Source of the DNA: Halioglobus sp.
GTDB lineage: Bacteria; Pseudomonadota; Gammaproteobacteria; Pseudomonadales; Halieaceae
Length of the DNA: 64,000 nt
NCBI GenBank assembly: GCA_020443345.1
Contig: JAGRIH010000039.1
Span: 1 to 64,000 of the forward strand
Direction of reading: 5' to 3'
How positions within the stretch are numbered: the first letter of the stretch is position 1; each line of letters starts with the position of its first letter. The notes below the pieces were generated by a model. That model was not told where the DNA came from. It did no database searches and worked only from the letters and a program-made list of their open reading frames with translations. Position numbers and translations under genes: made by a program. Positions 36,185 through 44,198 of the stretch are shown here, piece by piece.

Positions 36185-37996
36185 TCAGCGGCCGATAGCC
36201 TCCCTGATCTGTTGAGTGAAATTCTGCTGCAGCATGGCGGGGACGTCTTCCGGGTAAATCGGATGGGAAAAAAAGTAACCCTGCAGTAAATCGCAGTCCT
36301 TTGCCGCGAGATAAGCCAGCTGCTCCTGGTTTTCGATGCCTTCGGCTATGACGCGCAGGTTGAGGGTCTTGGACAGCGCCAGAATGGCATCGATGATAGC
36401 CGCGCCATCGGCACTGTCCAGGTCGGCGACAAAGCTCTGGTCAATCTTCAGCGTGTCGATCGGGAAGCGCTTCAGGTAACTCAGGGACGAGTATCCCGTG
36501 CCGAAATCGTCAACCGCCAGATCCAGCCCGATGGCTTTCAGTTCGTTCAGTTTGGCGATGTTGGTTTTTGCATCCGTCATGATGGCGCTCTCGGTGAGCT
36601 CCAGTTCCAGGCGCTGCGCCGGCAGGCCGGAGCGTTCCAGGAATTTGGCAATCCACCGGGGCAGGTTGCGCTGGTTGAACTGCAGCGGGGAGATATTCAC
36701 GCACACCCGAAACGGCCTCAGCCCCAGTGATTCCCAGTAGACGCAGTTTCTCGCGACCTCACTCAAAACCCATTCACCCAGCTCTATGATCTGTCCGGTA
36801 CGCTCCGCCACGGGGATGAACTCCAGCGGCGACACCAGACCGCGCTGCGGGTGTTTCCAGCGCACCAGGGCTTCCATGCTGACCACTGCCCCGCTGCGGC
36901 AGTCAACTTGCGGCTGGTAGCGCAACTCCAGCTCGTTGTTCAGCATGGCGTCGCGCAGCTCTTCCTCCATCTTGAGGTGTTCAACGGCGCGTGCATTCAT
37001 CTGCTCGTTATAAAAGCGGTAGCAGGCCCGACCCTCGGCTTTGGCCGCGTACATCGCGGTGTCGGCATTGCGCACCAGCGTGTCGGGGTCCTCGCCGTCC
37101 TGTGGGTACAGGGCGATGCCGATGCTGGGTGTCACAACGGGGTTGTGTGATTGCAGCGCGATCGGTTCCGACAGCGTATTGAGGAGGCGCCTGGCGACCA
37201 CCTCGATATGGGTAATATTCGCCACATCGGACAATACCACCGTGAATTCGTCGCCGCCGAGCCTGGCGATCTCGGTGCCGACGCCGTAGTCGTCCAGGGC
37301 GATCGTGCTGCTGTCGCTGAAGTAATTGATCGCGTCATCTTCGCGCAGTTCCATGGTGAGTCGCTTGGCGATCTCAACCAGCAAACGGTCGCCGCGCGCG
37401 TGGCCAATCGAATCGTTGATCCGCTTGAAGTGGTCCAGATCGATGAACAGCAGCGCGGCATTGGAGTTGTGGCGCTGGCTGCGTTTCAAAATGCGGTTGA
37501 GCTGCTCGTTGAAACTGCGCCGGTTGGGAAGGCTGGTGAGGGGGTCGTAATAGGCGAGGTAGCGCAGACGGTCTTCCTGCCGTTTGAGGGCATTAAAGGC
37601 GTTGCTCGCGCGCAGCATGTACTGCACATCCCTGCCCAGCAGCGACCAGTTGACCGGCTTGGTCTTGTACTGGGTGGCGCCGGCCTCGAATCCCTGATCT
37701 ATCGAGTTGCGATCGTCCGATCCCGTAACGATCATGATGGGAATGGACTCTCCCTGCGGCATTTGCCTGATCCGCTGGCAGACCTCCAGCCCTGTCATGC
37801 CCGGCATGCCCACATCGAGAAATACCAGATCCGGGCGCTCGCGCGTAAACACGTCGATGGCCTCGATACCGTCCGCGGCTTCCACGACTGTCATGTCTTC
37901 GGCTTCGAGGCACTGGCGGGTGAGCAGGCGCACATTCTGGTCGTCGTCGCAGACCAGAATTTTTGCGCGGTGACCTGGGTTGTCAATAGCGGACAT
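36185..37996 (-). CDS. Response regulator with GGDEF and EAL domains
   Basis: The 603 residues form a receiver domain (acidic pocket CDDD, phospho-acceptor Asp61 in DLVFLDVGMPG, conserved Lys in YKTKPVN), a diguanylate cyclase domain with RLGGDEF, and a phosphodiesterase domain with MEALVRW, NISPLQF, ELTES, DDFGTGYSSL and KIDQSF. All catalytic motifs look intact, so it could both make and destroy cyclic di-GMP. It is paired with a similar gene 104 bases upstream. Confidence 0.93.
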   Translation of the reverse strand: MSAIDNPGHRAKILVCDDDQNVRLLTRQCLEAEDMTVVEAADGIEAIDVFTRERPDLVFLDVGMPGMTGLEVCQRIRQMPQGESIPIMIVTGSDDRNSIDQGFEAGATQYKTKPVNWSLLGRDVQYMLRASNAFNALKRQEDRLRYLAYYDPLTSLPNRRSFNEQLNRILKRSQRHNSNAALLFIDLDHFKRINDSIGHARGDRLLVEIAKRLTMELREDDAINYFSDSSTIALDDYGVGTEIARLGGDEFTVVLSDVANITHIEVVARRLLNTLSEPIALQSHNPVVTPSIGIALYPQDGEDPDTLVRNADTAMYAAKAEGRACYRFYNEQMNARAVEHLKMEEELRDAMLNNELELRYQPQVDCRSGAVVSMEALVRWKHPQRGLVSPLEFIPVAERTGQIIELGEWVLSEVARNCVYWESLGLRPFRVCVNISPLQFNQRNLPRWIAKFLERSGLPAQRLELELTESAIMTDAKTNIAKLNELKAIGLDLAVDDFGTGYSSLSYLKRFPIDTLKIDQSFVADLDSADGAAIIDAILALSKTLNLRVIAEGIENQEQLAYLAAKDCDLLQGYFFSHPIYPEDVPAMLQQNFTQQIREAIGR

Positions 37997-38100
37997 ATTC
38001 AGCCGGATTAGTGCGGACGCCGAGATGGTTCAAGGCTATCATCACTGGCAACGTGCGCCTAGTGCTCAAAGCGCGATTGAGTCAAAGCGCAATCAATCCG

Positions 38101-39879
38101 TCAGGAAAGTAGCTGTTCGCGGCGCTTGCAACGCTGTTCCCGCACGAAGCGGGGCAGCTGTTGCAGCGGGATGGCCGCACTGTAATAGTAGCCCTGCACC
38201 TGCTGACAGTGGTGGCGGCGCAGAAATTCAACCTGCTCGAAGGTTTCGGCGCCCTCGGCGACAACCAGCATTCCCAGGCGGCGCGCCATCTCGATGATCA
38301 TGCTGCACACCGCCTCCTGATGGGGGTTGCCGGGCAGTTCCCTGACAAAACAGGCGTCAATTTTCAGCGCCGAGATGGGCAGTTCCGTCAGGTGCGAAAG
38401 CTGCGAGAAGCCGGTGCCGAAGTCGTCGAGCGAGAAGGAGATACCCAGTAGCCGCAAGTCGTCCATGCGCGCCTTGATGGCCCCCGGGCTCTTCAGGATG
38501 GTCGACTCCGTCAACTCGAACTCGAGGCGCGAGGCCGCGGCCCCGCTGCGGGTGATGATGTCCTTGACGATATTGACGAAACGGTCGTCCTGAATCTGTG
38601 AAAATGCGATGTTCACGGCGACGTCTACGGTCTGCAGGCCCTGCTGCTCCAGCCAGACCAGCGCGCTGCAGGCGTGCTGGATAACCTGGTAGCCGATGGA
38701 TTTCATCAGCCCCATGTCCTCACAGGCCGACAGGAATTCTCCCGGCGCGATCAGGCCCCGTTCGGGATGATTCCAGCGCAGTAGCGCTTCGAGCCCGACC
38801 AGTTGTCCGCTGCCCAAATCCACGCGGGGCTGGTAGTGCAGCTCAAACTGGTTTTTTCGCACAGCCGCGCGCAGTTCTGCCGCCAGTGAGTTATTGCCGG
38901 AGACGTCGAAGGCTATCTGTTCCGAGTAGCGGATGAATTTGTTGCCCCGCACGCTTTTGGCCTGCTGCATGGCGCTGCGCGCGTGCTCGACCAGGTCGGT
39001 GAGCTCGTGCCCGTCCTCGGGGAAGATGGCGGCTCCGATAGAGGCCTCCACGGCGACCTGTTGTTCACTGAGTAGCATGGGCGTGGCAATGGAGCCGAGC
39101 ATTTTTTCGGCAATCAGAGCCACGTCGGCGCTGCTGTTCACATCCTCCAGTACGATGGCGAATTCATCGCCGCCGAGCCGCGCGATGCTGTCGGTGCTGC
39201 GCATCTTGTTCTGCAGACGGCGTGCAATCGACTTGATCAACCGGTCGCCATCGGCTTCTCCATAGTGGTCGTTGATGGTGGAGAACTGGTCGATGTTGAT
39301 GTAGAGCAGGGCCGTATGGAAACCGTAGCGCTGCGAGCGGTCCATCGCCCGTTCCAGGTGCGCCCGGAAGCCCGTCCGGTTGAGCCCCCCGGTCAGCGGA
39401 TCGCGACTGGACAGTTGCTGAATCGTTTCCCGAGCCAGTTTCAACTGGATGCTGTAGTCGAGGATCCGGTGCACCAGGGCGTCCTGGAGCTGGCCGCGCA
39501 CCAGGTAGTCCTGGGCGCCGTACTCGCGCAACTGCGCCACAATGCTGTCGTGGGGATTATCCAGCAGCAGTACGATGGGCACCGTGGTTTCCGTTTTCTG
39601 GGCAAGGCGCAGCAGGTACTCTGTCTGTGGGCCGTGCGCCATTATGACCACGTCGACCCGCGGGTCGGTCAGGGCCTCCACCGGCCGCTCCATCGATTCG
39701 CAGAATTCCAGGTCGAATCGCGCCGGCACCGCGCGCTCCAGACAGGCGCACAGGACGAGGTGGTCCGTCTTGTTCGCGGAGATGATTAATACGGTGTGTT
39801 GTTCCACCACGGGTGTTTGAGCCCTCGCGCTTGCCGCGACACCGGCCTCTGGGTGGCCGACCTCCCGCCCGCTCGGCAT
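38101..39879 (-). CDS. GGDEF-EAL protein with a degenerate receiver domain
   Basis: The 592 residues have a receiver-like fold at about 28-150, a GGDEF domain (RLGGDEF) and an EAL domain (LEALLRW, ELTEST, DDFGTGFSQL, KIDACF, AEGAE). In the receiver the phospho-acceptor Asp is replaced (VDVVIMAHG, Ala81) and the acidic pocket reads SANKTD, so it probably cannot be phosphorylated. It resembles the next gene downstream and may have arisen by duplication. Upstream, an AT-rich tract at about 39894-39955 with inverted ATAAC/GTTAT is the likely promoter region. Confidence 0.92.
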   Translation of the reverse strand: MPSGREVGHPEAGVAASARAQTPVVEQHTVLIISANKTDHLVLCACLERAVPARFDLEFCESMERPVEALTDPRVDVVIMAHGPQTEYLLRLAQKTETTVPIVLLLDNPHDSIVAQLREYGAQDYLVRGQLQDALVHRILDYSIQLKLARETIQQLSSRDPLTGGLNRTGFRAHLERAMDRSQRYGFHTALLYINIDQFSTINDHYGEADGDRLIKSIARRLQNKMRSTDSIARLGGDEFAIVLEDVNSSADVALIAEKMLGSIATPMLLSEQQVAVEASIGAAIFPEDGHELTDLVEHARSAMQQAKSVRGNKFIRYSEQIAFDVSGNNSLAAELRAAVRKNQFELHYQPRVDLGSGQLVGLEALLRWNHPERGLIAPGEFLSACEDMGLMKSIGYQVIQHACSALVWLEQQGLQTVDVAVNIAFSQIQDDRFVNIVKDIITRSGAAASRLEFELTESTILKSPGAIKARMDDLRLLGISFSLDDFGTGFSQLSHLTELPISALKIDACFVRELPGNPHQEAVCSMIIEMARRLGMLVVAEGAETFEQVEFLRRHHCQQVQGYYYSAAIPLQQLPRFVREQRCKRREQLLS

Positions 39880-40094
39880 TGGTGTAGCGGCTTATTCTTT
39901 ATATAACATAAAGTTATACGCAATAATTCACTGAAATTCTAGTAAATGTTTGCAAAAAATTACCGCCCTGGTCGCGGGTCGAGGGCGCCCCGGCGCCATC
40001 CGCAAGCCGGATGCGGGGCAGTCACCAGAATAGGCAAACTGTGGTAGGATTTAGGCCTTTCCAACTGTTTTTTGTTTTTGTTAACCGATAAAGC

Positions 40095-41168
40095 ATGAGC
40101 CTGGCTTCCGACAAACTGGAAACGATTCGCCGGCAGGTCCAGTATCATCTGGATCACGCTGAACGCAAGCGCCTGGCGCCCGCTGAGGAACGCGAACTCA
40201 GGGAGCGGATCAAGGCCCGCCTGCAGCGCGAAAACGCCGTTATCGTGGCGCATTACTACACCGCGCCCGCGATTCAGTCGCTGGCGGAGGAGACTGGCGG
40301 CTGTGTCTCGGATTCCCTGGAAATGGCGCGTTTCGGGCACGACCACAGCGCTACCACCCTGGTGGTTGCGGGAGTGCGGTTCATGGGCGAGACGGCGAAA
40401 ATTCTCACGCCGCACAAGCGGGTGCTGATGCCCACCCTGGAAGCCACCTGCTCGCTGGATCTGGGCTGCCCGATCGAGGACTTTGCCGCTTTTTGCGACC
40501 AGCACCCGCAGCGCAAGGTGGTGGTCTATGCCAACACCTCCGCCGCAGTGAAGGCGCGCGCTGACTGGGTCGTGACGTCCAGTATCGCCCTGGATGTCGT
40601 GGAGCACCTCGCCGAGCGGGGTGAACAGGTCATCTGGGCGCCCGACAAGCACCTGGGCGAGTATGTCAGGCGCGAGACCGGCGCGGATATGCTGCTGTGG
40701 GACGGCGCCTGTATCGTACACGAGGAATTCAAGGCACGGGGCATCGCCGATCTCAAACGTGTCTATCCGGATGCGGCAGTGCTGGCGCACCCCGAGTCCC
40801 CCGCGGCGGTGCTGGAGTTGGCCGACCGGGTCGGCTCGACCACACAGATCATCCGCGCGGCGCGGGAGATGCAGAACCGGCGGTTTATCGTCGCGACCGA
40901 TCAGGGCATCTTTTACAAATTGCAGCAACAGGCGCCGGACAAGGAGTTCATTATTGCCCCCACCGCGGGCGAGGGCGCCACCTGCCGTAGCTGCGCCAAC
41001 TGCCCCTGGATGGCAATGAACGAACTGGAAGTGCTGGCCCAGGTGTTCGATCGCGATGACAACGAGGTGCTCGTGGATCCGGCGCTGGGCGAGCAGGCCA
41101 TGGTGCCCCTGCGCCGTATGCTGGACTTCGCCGCACGGTTGCAGCGTGACGTCAAGGGCAGGGCCTGA
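40095..41168 (+). CDS. nadA: Quinolinate synthase NadA
   Basis: NadA condenses iminoaspartate with dihydroxyacetone phosphate to quinolinate in NAD synthesis, using a 4Fe-4S cluster. The 357 residues show [27 protein letters not shown], the cluster-binding Cys in [11 protein letters not shown], and [10 protein letters not shown] near the C-terminus. The 215-base gap before it (39880-40094) contains an AT-rich divergent promoter region and a small CATCCG/CGGATG hairpin but no gene. Confidence 0.96.
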   Translation: MSLASDKLETIRRQVQYHLDHAERKRLAPAEERELRERIKARLQRENAVIVAHYYTAPAIQSLAEETGGCVSDSLEMARFGHDHSATTLVVAGVRFMGETAKILTPHKRVLMPTLEATCSLDLGCPIEDFAAFCDQHPQRKVVVYANTSAAVKARADWVVTSSIALDVVEHLAERGEQVIWAPDKHLGEYVRRETGADMLLWDGACIVHEEFKARGIADLKRVYPDAAVLAHPESPAAVLELADRVGSTTQIIRAAREMQNRRFIVATDQGIFYKLQQQAPDKEFIIAPTAGEGATCRSCANCPWMAMNELEVLAQVFDRDDNEVLVDPALGEQAMVPLRRMLDFAARLQRDVKGRA

Positions 41169-41198
41169 CCGCCGCCCGGGGCGCAATTCTTTCCCTCC

Positions 41199-42674
41199 CT
41201 ACAGGTTTTGCATTTGTTCGCGCATCTGCGTGATGTCCTTGAGGCGCTCGTTGATGCGGGCGCTGGTCAGGTAGTCATTGCGCGCCAGCGGCAGCGCGTA
41301 AGTGAGCTGCTTTTCGGCCTGGTCGAGCCCTCCGTTGAGGATGAAATACTCCGCGCGCGACTGGTGCAGCCCGACGATATTGCCGGCAAGCCCCTGTACT
41401 TCGGCCAGCAGATACCACAGTCCCGGGTCGCCGGGGCGCACTCTGCTTTGCGCCAGCAGTACTTCCTCGGCGATATGCGGCTGCTGGTTTTTCATCAGTG
41501 CGCTGGCGTAGGCCATGGTCAATGGGTGGTTTGCGGGCGACAACTGCAGGCGAGCGGCCAGTTTTTTGGCCGCGCGAGCCGGCTGGTTGAGCACCGTGTC
41601 GATCTGCGCATCCGCGATAATGTACTCCAGACGGTCGGGGTCCTTCGACCACAGCGCGTCGAGTTCCAGACGCGCTTCTTCGGCGCGGCCGGCGGCGGTC
41701 AAGGCCAGCACCAGACCATAGGTCGCGGCCTCGCGGGAGCGCGGTTCGCCCTCCAGTTCGCCGCGAAACCGCTGTATGGCCTGTTCCGGTGTGCTGGACA
41801 ACTGCATCACGACCCTGGCGCGCATCAGCTGGTAATCGAGGCTGGTCGGGCGGATCTGCCGGGGATACTGCCGCGCGCGATTGCGGGTGTCGGCGATACG
41901 GTTTTCCGACAGTGGGTGGGTGCGCAGAAACTCGGGAAAACGGTCGCCGCCGGCATAGCGCGAGGCCTGTAGCATGCGTTCGAACATATCCGCTGCGGCG
42001 TGCGGGTCCATGCCCGCGTCCACCAGGGTCTGCATGCCGATGCGGTCGGCCTCCTGCTCGTTGCTGCGACTGTAACGCAGGGCTGAATCCTGGGCCGCAG
42101 CCTGCGCCGCAGAGATGGCAGCCATACCCGCGTCACTGCCGGTGGTGGCCATCAGCACCAGGCCGGCGAGCATCGCGGCCAGGGTGAGCGGCTGCTGGTT
42201 TTTGCGGAATTCCACGCCGCGGGAAAAGTGTCGCTGGCTGAGGTGGGCGATTTCGTGCGCCAGTACGGTGGCCAGTTCATCTTCTGTCTGGGCCCAAAGT
42301 AGCAGTCCGTTGTGGATGCCGATCACGCCCCCGGGCACGGCAAAGGCGTTGATGGTCGGGTTGTCCACGACGACGATATCCACGCGGCGGTCCGCCAGTT
42401 TGCTGTGGGTGATGAGCCGGTAGATCAAATGCTCCAGGTAATCGAACAACAGGGGGTCGTCGACGGTACCGACCTGGCTGCGAAACATGCGCAGCCAGGT
42501 CTGGCCGAGCTGGTGTTCGAACTCGACGGAAAACATACTGGTGCTCGATTCACCGAGATTGGGGAGCTTGAGTTCCTCCGCGCCCGTCGGTGAGCCGCCA
42601 TACAGCAGGCTACACAAAAAAAGTATCAGCGCTCGGCGGCGGGCCCGAACCGCCTTGGCGCACAGTGAAAACAC
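41199..42674 (-). CDS. bepA: M48 metalloprotease with TPR repeats, BepA-like
   Basis: This periplasmic protease and chaperone helps outer-membrane protein assembly. From the GTG at 42674 the 491 residues begin with a basic n-region and a hydrophobic ALILFLCSLLYGG segment fitting a signal peptide, then the M48 zinc motif HEIAH (about 140-144), SNEQEADRIGM with the third ligand, and a TPR-rich C-terminus. No good ribosome site precedes this GTG; an in-frame start at 42782 would place the hydrophobic segment 50 residues in, which is less likely. It converges with nadA. Confidence 0.87.
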   Translation of the reverse strand: MFSLCAKAVRARRRALILFLCSLLYGGSPTGAEELKLPNLGESSTSMFSVEFEHQLGQTWLRMFRSQVGTVDDPLLFDYLEHLIYRLITHSKLADRRVDIVVVDNPTINAFAVPGGVIGIHNGLLLWAQTEDELATVLAHEIAHLSQRHFSRGVEFRKNQQPLTLAAMLAGLVLMATTGSDAGMAAISAAQAAAQDSALRYSRSNEQEADRIGMQTLVDAGMDPHAAADMFERMLQASRYAGGDRFPEFLRTHPLSENRIADTRNRARQYPRQIRPTSLDYQLMRARVVMQLSSTPEQAIQRFRGELEGEPRSREAATYGLVLALTAAGRAEEARLELDALWSKDPDRLEYIIADAQIDTVLNQPARAAKKLAARLQLSPANHPLTMAYASALMKNQQPHIAEEVLLAQSRVRPGDPGLWYLLAEVQGLAGNIVGLHQSRAEYFILNGGLDQAEKQLTYALPLARNDYLTSARINERLKDITQMREQMQNL

Positions 42675-42845
42675 AGCATGAAACCATTGGTCAGCAAATC
42701 GAATTACCCGGCATTGTACGTCAGGCGGGCGTGAGTACGACAAATCCTTTTTCGGTCCGGTTAGAACCAACGCCTTCGCCAAAGTTCATTCCGCACCCGC
42801 GAATGGCTTATACTGTCGCGCCTCCCGGCCAGGATGGTGCATGCA

Positions 42846-43079
42846 ATGGGTGAAGTAGAGACGATCGAGCTGGATACCTGCGGTTTGCAGTGCCCCATGC
42901 CGCTGCTCAAGGCCAAGCGGGCGCTGCATGCCATGGAAGCGGGGCAGCGACTGCGGGTGATCGCCACGGATCCGGGATCGATGCGCGACTTCGAGGTGTT
43001 TGCCCGGCAATCCGGCCACCTACTGCTTGCCAGTGAGGAGATTGATGGTGTCTATATACACGTGTTGCAGAAGAGCTGA
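42846..43079 (+). CDS. TusA/SirA-like sulfurtransferase family protein
   Basis: This is a 77-residue protein with the family motif DTCGLQCPMPLLKAKRAL; the Cys of CPxP carries sulfur in characterised members. It ends with YIHVLQKS. The role could be tRNA thiolation or another sulfur relay. ATG at 42846 is preferred, with an AGGATGG site before it; ATG at 42834 is possible. A plus-strand TATACT at about 42809 may be the -10 box. It is followed after 19 bases by the permease gene. Confidence 0.85.
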   Translation: MGEVETIELDTCGLQCPMPLLKAKRALHAMEAGQRLRVIATDPGSMRDFEVFARQSGHLLLASEEIDGVYIHVLQKS

Positions 43080-43098
43080 CGGGAGAGCCTGAGTCACC

Positions 43099-44187
43099 AT
43101 GCTCGAGATTTTCAACAAGTGGTACAAGCGCTACCTGTTCGAGGAGGAGTCCGTGCTCCTGCTGGTGCTGCTGGCGATCGCGCTGCTGTTGTTGATGACC
43201 GTGGGCGATATCCTGGCGCCGGTACTGGCGGCGATGGTCCTGGCCTTTCTGGTGCAGGGTCTGGCCGGCCAGCTGCAGCGCCACGGACTGCCGCATTGGT
43301 TTGGGGTGGCGGTTTCCTTCCTGGTTTTCATGAGCGCTTTTTTTGGCTTCACCCTGGGCCTGCTGCCACTGGTGTGGCGGCAGATGCTGAGTTTGGCCGG
43401 TGAGATGCCGCGCATGCTGGAACAGGCCCAGCAGTTCCTGGTGGTCCTGCCCCAGCGCTACCCGGAGTTGTTTACCGAGTCGCAAATCAGCCAGGTTATG
43501 GCGGTGGCCAAGAAGGAGATGGCAGGGCTGGGGCAGGTGCTGGTGACCCGTTCTCTGGCCTCCATACCCGGCATTCTGACCGTATTGGTGTACATGGTCC
43601 TGATTCCGCTGCTGGTGTTCTTTTTTCTCAAGGATCGCGAGCAGATTCTCGCCTGGGTAGGAGGATTCCTGCCCGCCGAGCGCCCGTTGTTGCGGCGTAT
43701 CTGGTCAGAGATGAACCTGCAGTTTGCCAATTACGCGCGCGGCAAAGTGCTGGAGATGATTATTGTCGGGGCCGTGACCTACTTCGCCTTCGCCTGGATG
43801 GACCTCAACTATGCGGCACTGCTCGGTCTGGCCGTGGGCCTGTCGGTCATCATTCCCTACATTGGTGCCGCGCTGGTTACGGTGCCCGTGGTGGTGGTGG
43901 GTTTTTTCCAGTGGGGCTTTGGCAGTGAATTTTATTACATGGTGGCGGTCTATCTGGTCATCCAGGTGCTGGACGGCAATGTGCTGGTGCCGCTGCTGTT
44001 TTCCGAGGCGGTGAATCTGCACCCCGTGGCAATCGTGCTGGCCGTGTTGTTTTTCGGCGGTATCTGGGGTCTGTGGGGTGTCTTCTTCGCCATCCCGCTG
44101 GCGACCCTGATCAAGGCCATTATCAATGCCTGGCCGACTTCCGCGACGCCGGTCGTCTCCACTGCCGAGCGGCACAATCCGAATTGA
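43099..44187 (+). CDS. AI-2E family (PerM-like) membrane permease
   Basis: This is a 362-residue inner-membrane protein with about eight hydrophobic segments, including VLLLVLLAIALLLLMTVGDIL near the start, the conserved PLLVFFFLKDREQIL and IPYIGAALVTVP followed by LHPVAIVLAVLFFGGIWGLWGVFFAIPLATLIKAI. Family members have been linked to efflux of varied small molecules; despite the name, autoinducer transport is not implied here. It is transcribed with the TusA-like gene and is 11 bases upstream of the M16 protease. Confidence 0.88.
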   Translation: MLEIFNKWYKRYLFEEESVLLLVLLAIALLLLMTVGDILAPVLAAMVLAFLVQGLAGQLQRHGLPHWFGVAVSFLVFMSAFFGFTLGLLPLVWRQMLSLAGEMPRMLEQAQQFLVVLPQRYPELFTESQISQVMAVAKKEMAGLGQVLVTRSLASIPGILTVLVYMVLIPLLVFFFLKDREQILAWVGGFLPAERPLLRRIWSEMNLQFANYARGKVLEMIIVGAVTYFAFAWMDLNYAALLGLAVGLSVIIPYIGAALVTVPVVVVGFFQWGFGSEFYYMVAVYLVIQVLDGNVLVPLLFSEAVNLHPVAIVLAVLFFGGIWGLWGVFFAIPLATLIKAIINAWPTSATPVVSTAERHNPN

Positions 44188-44198
44188 TGGAGTAAGCG

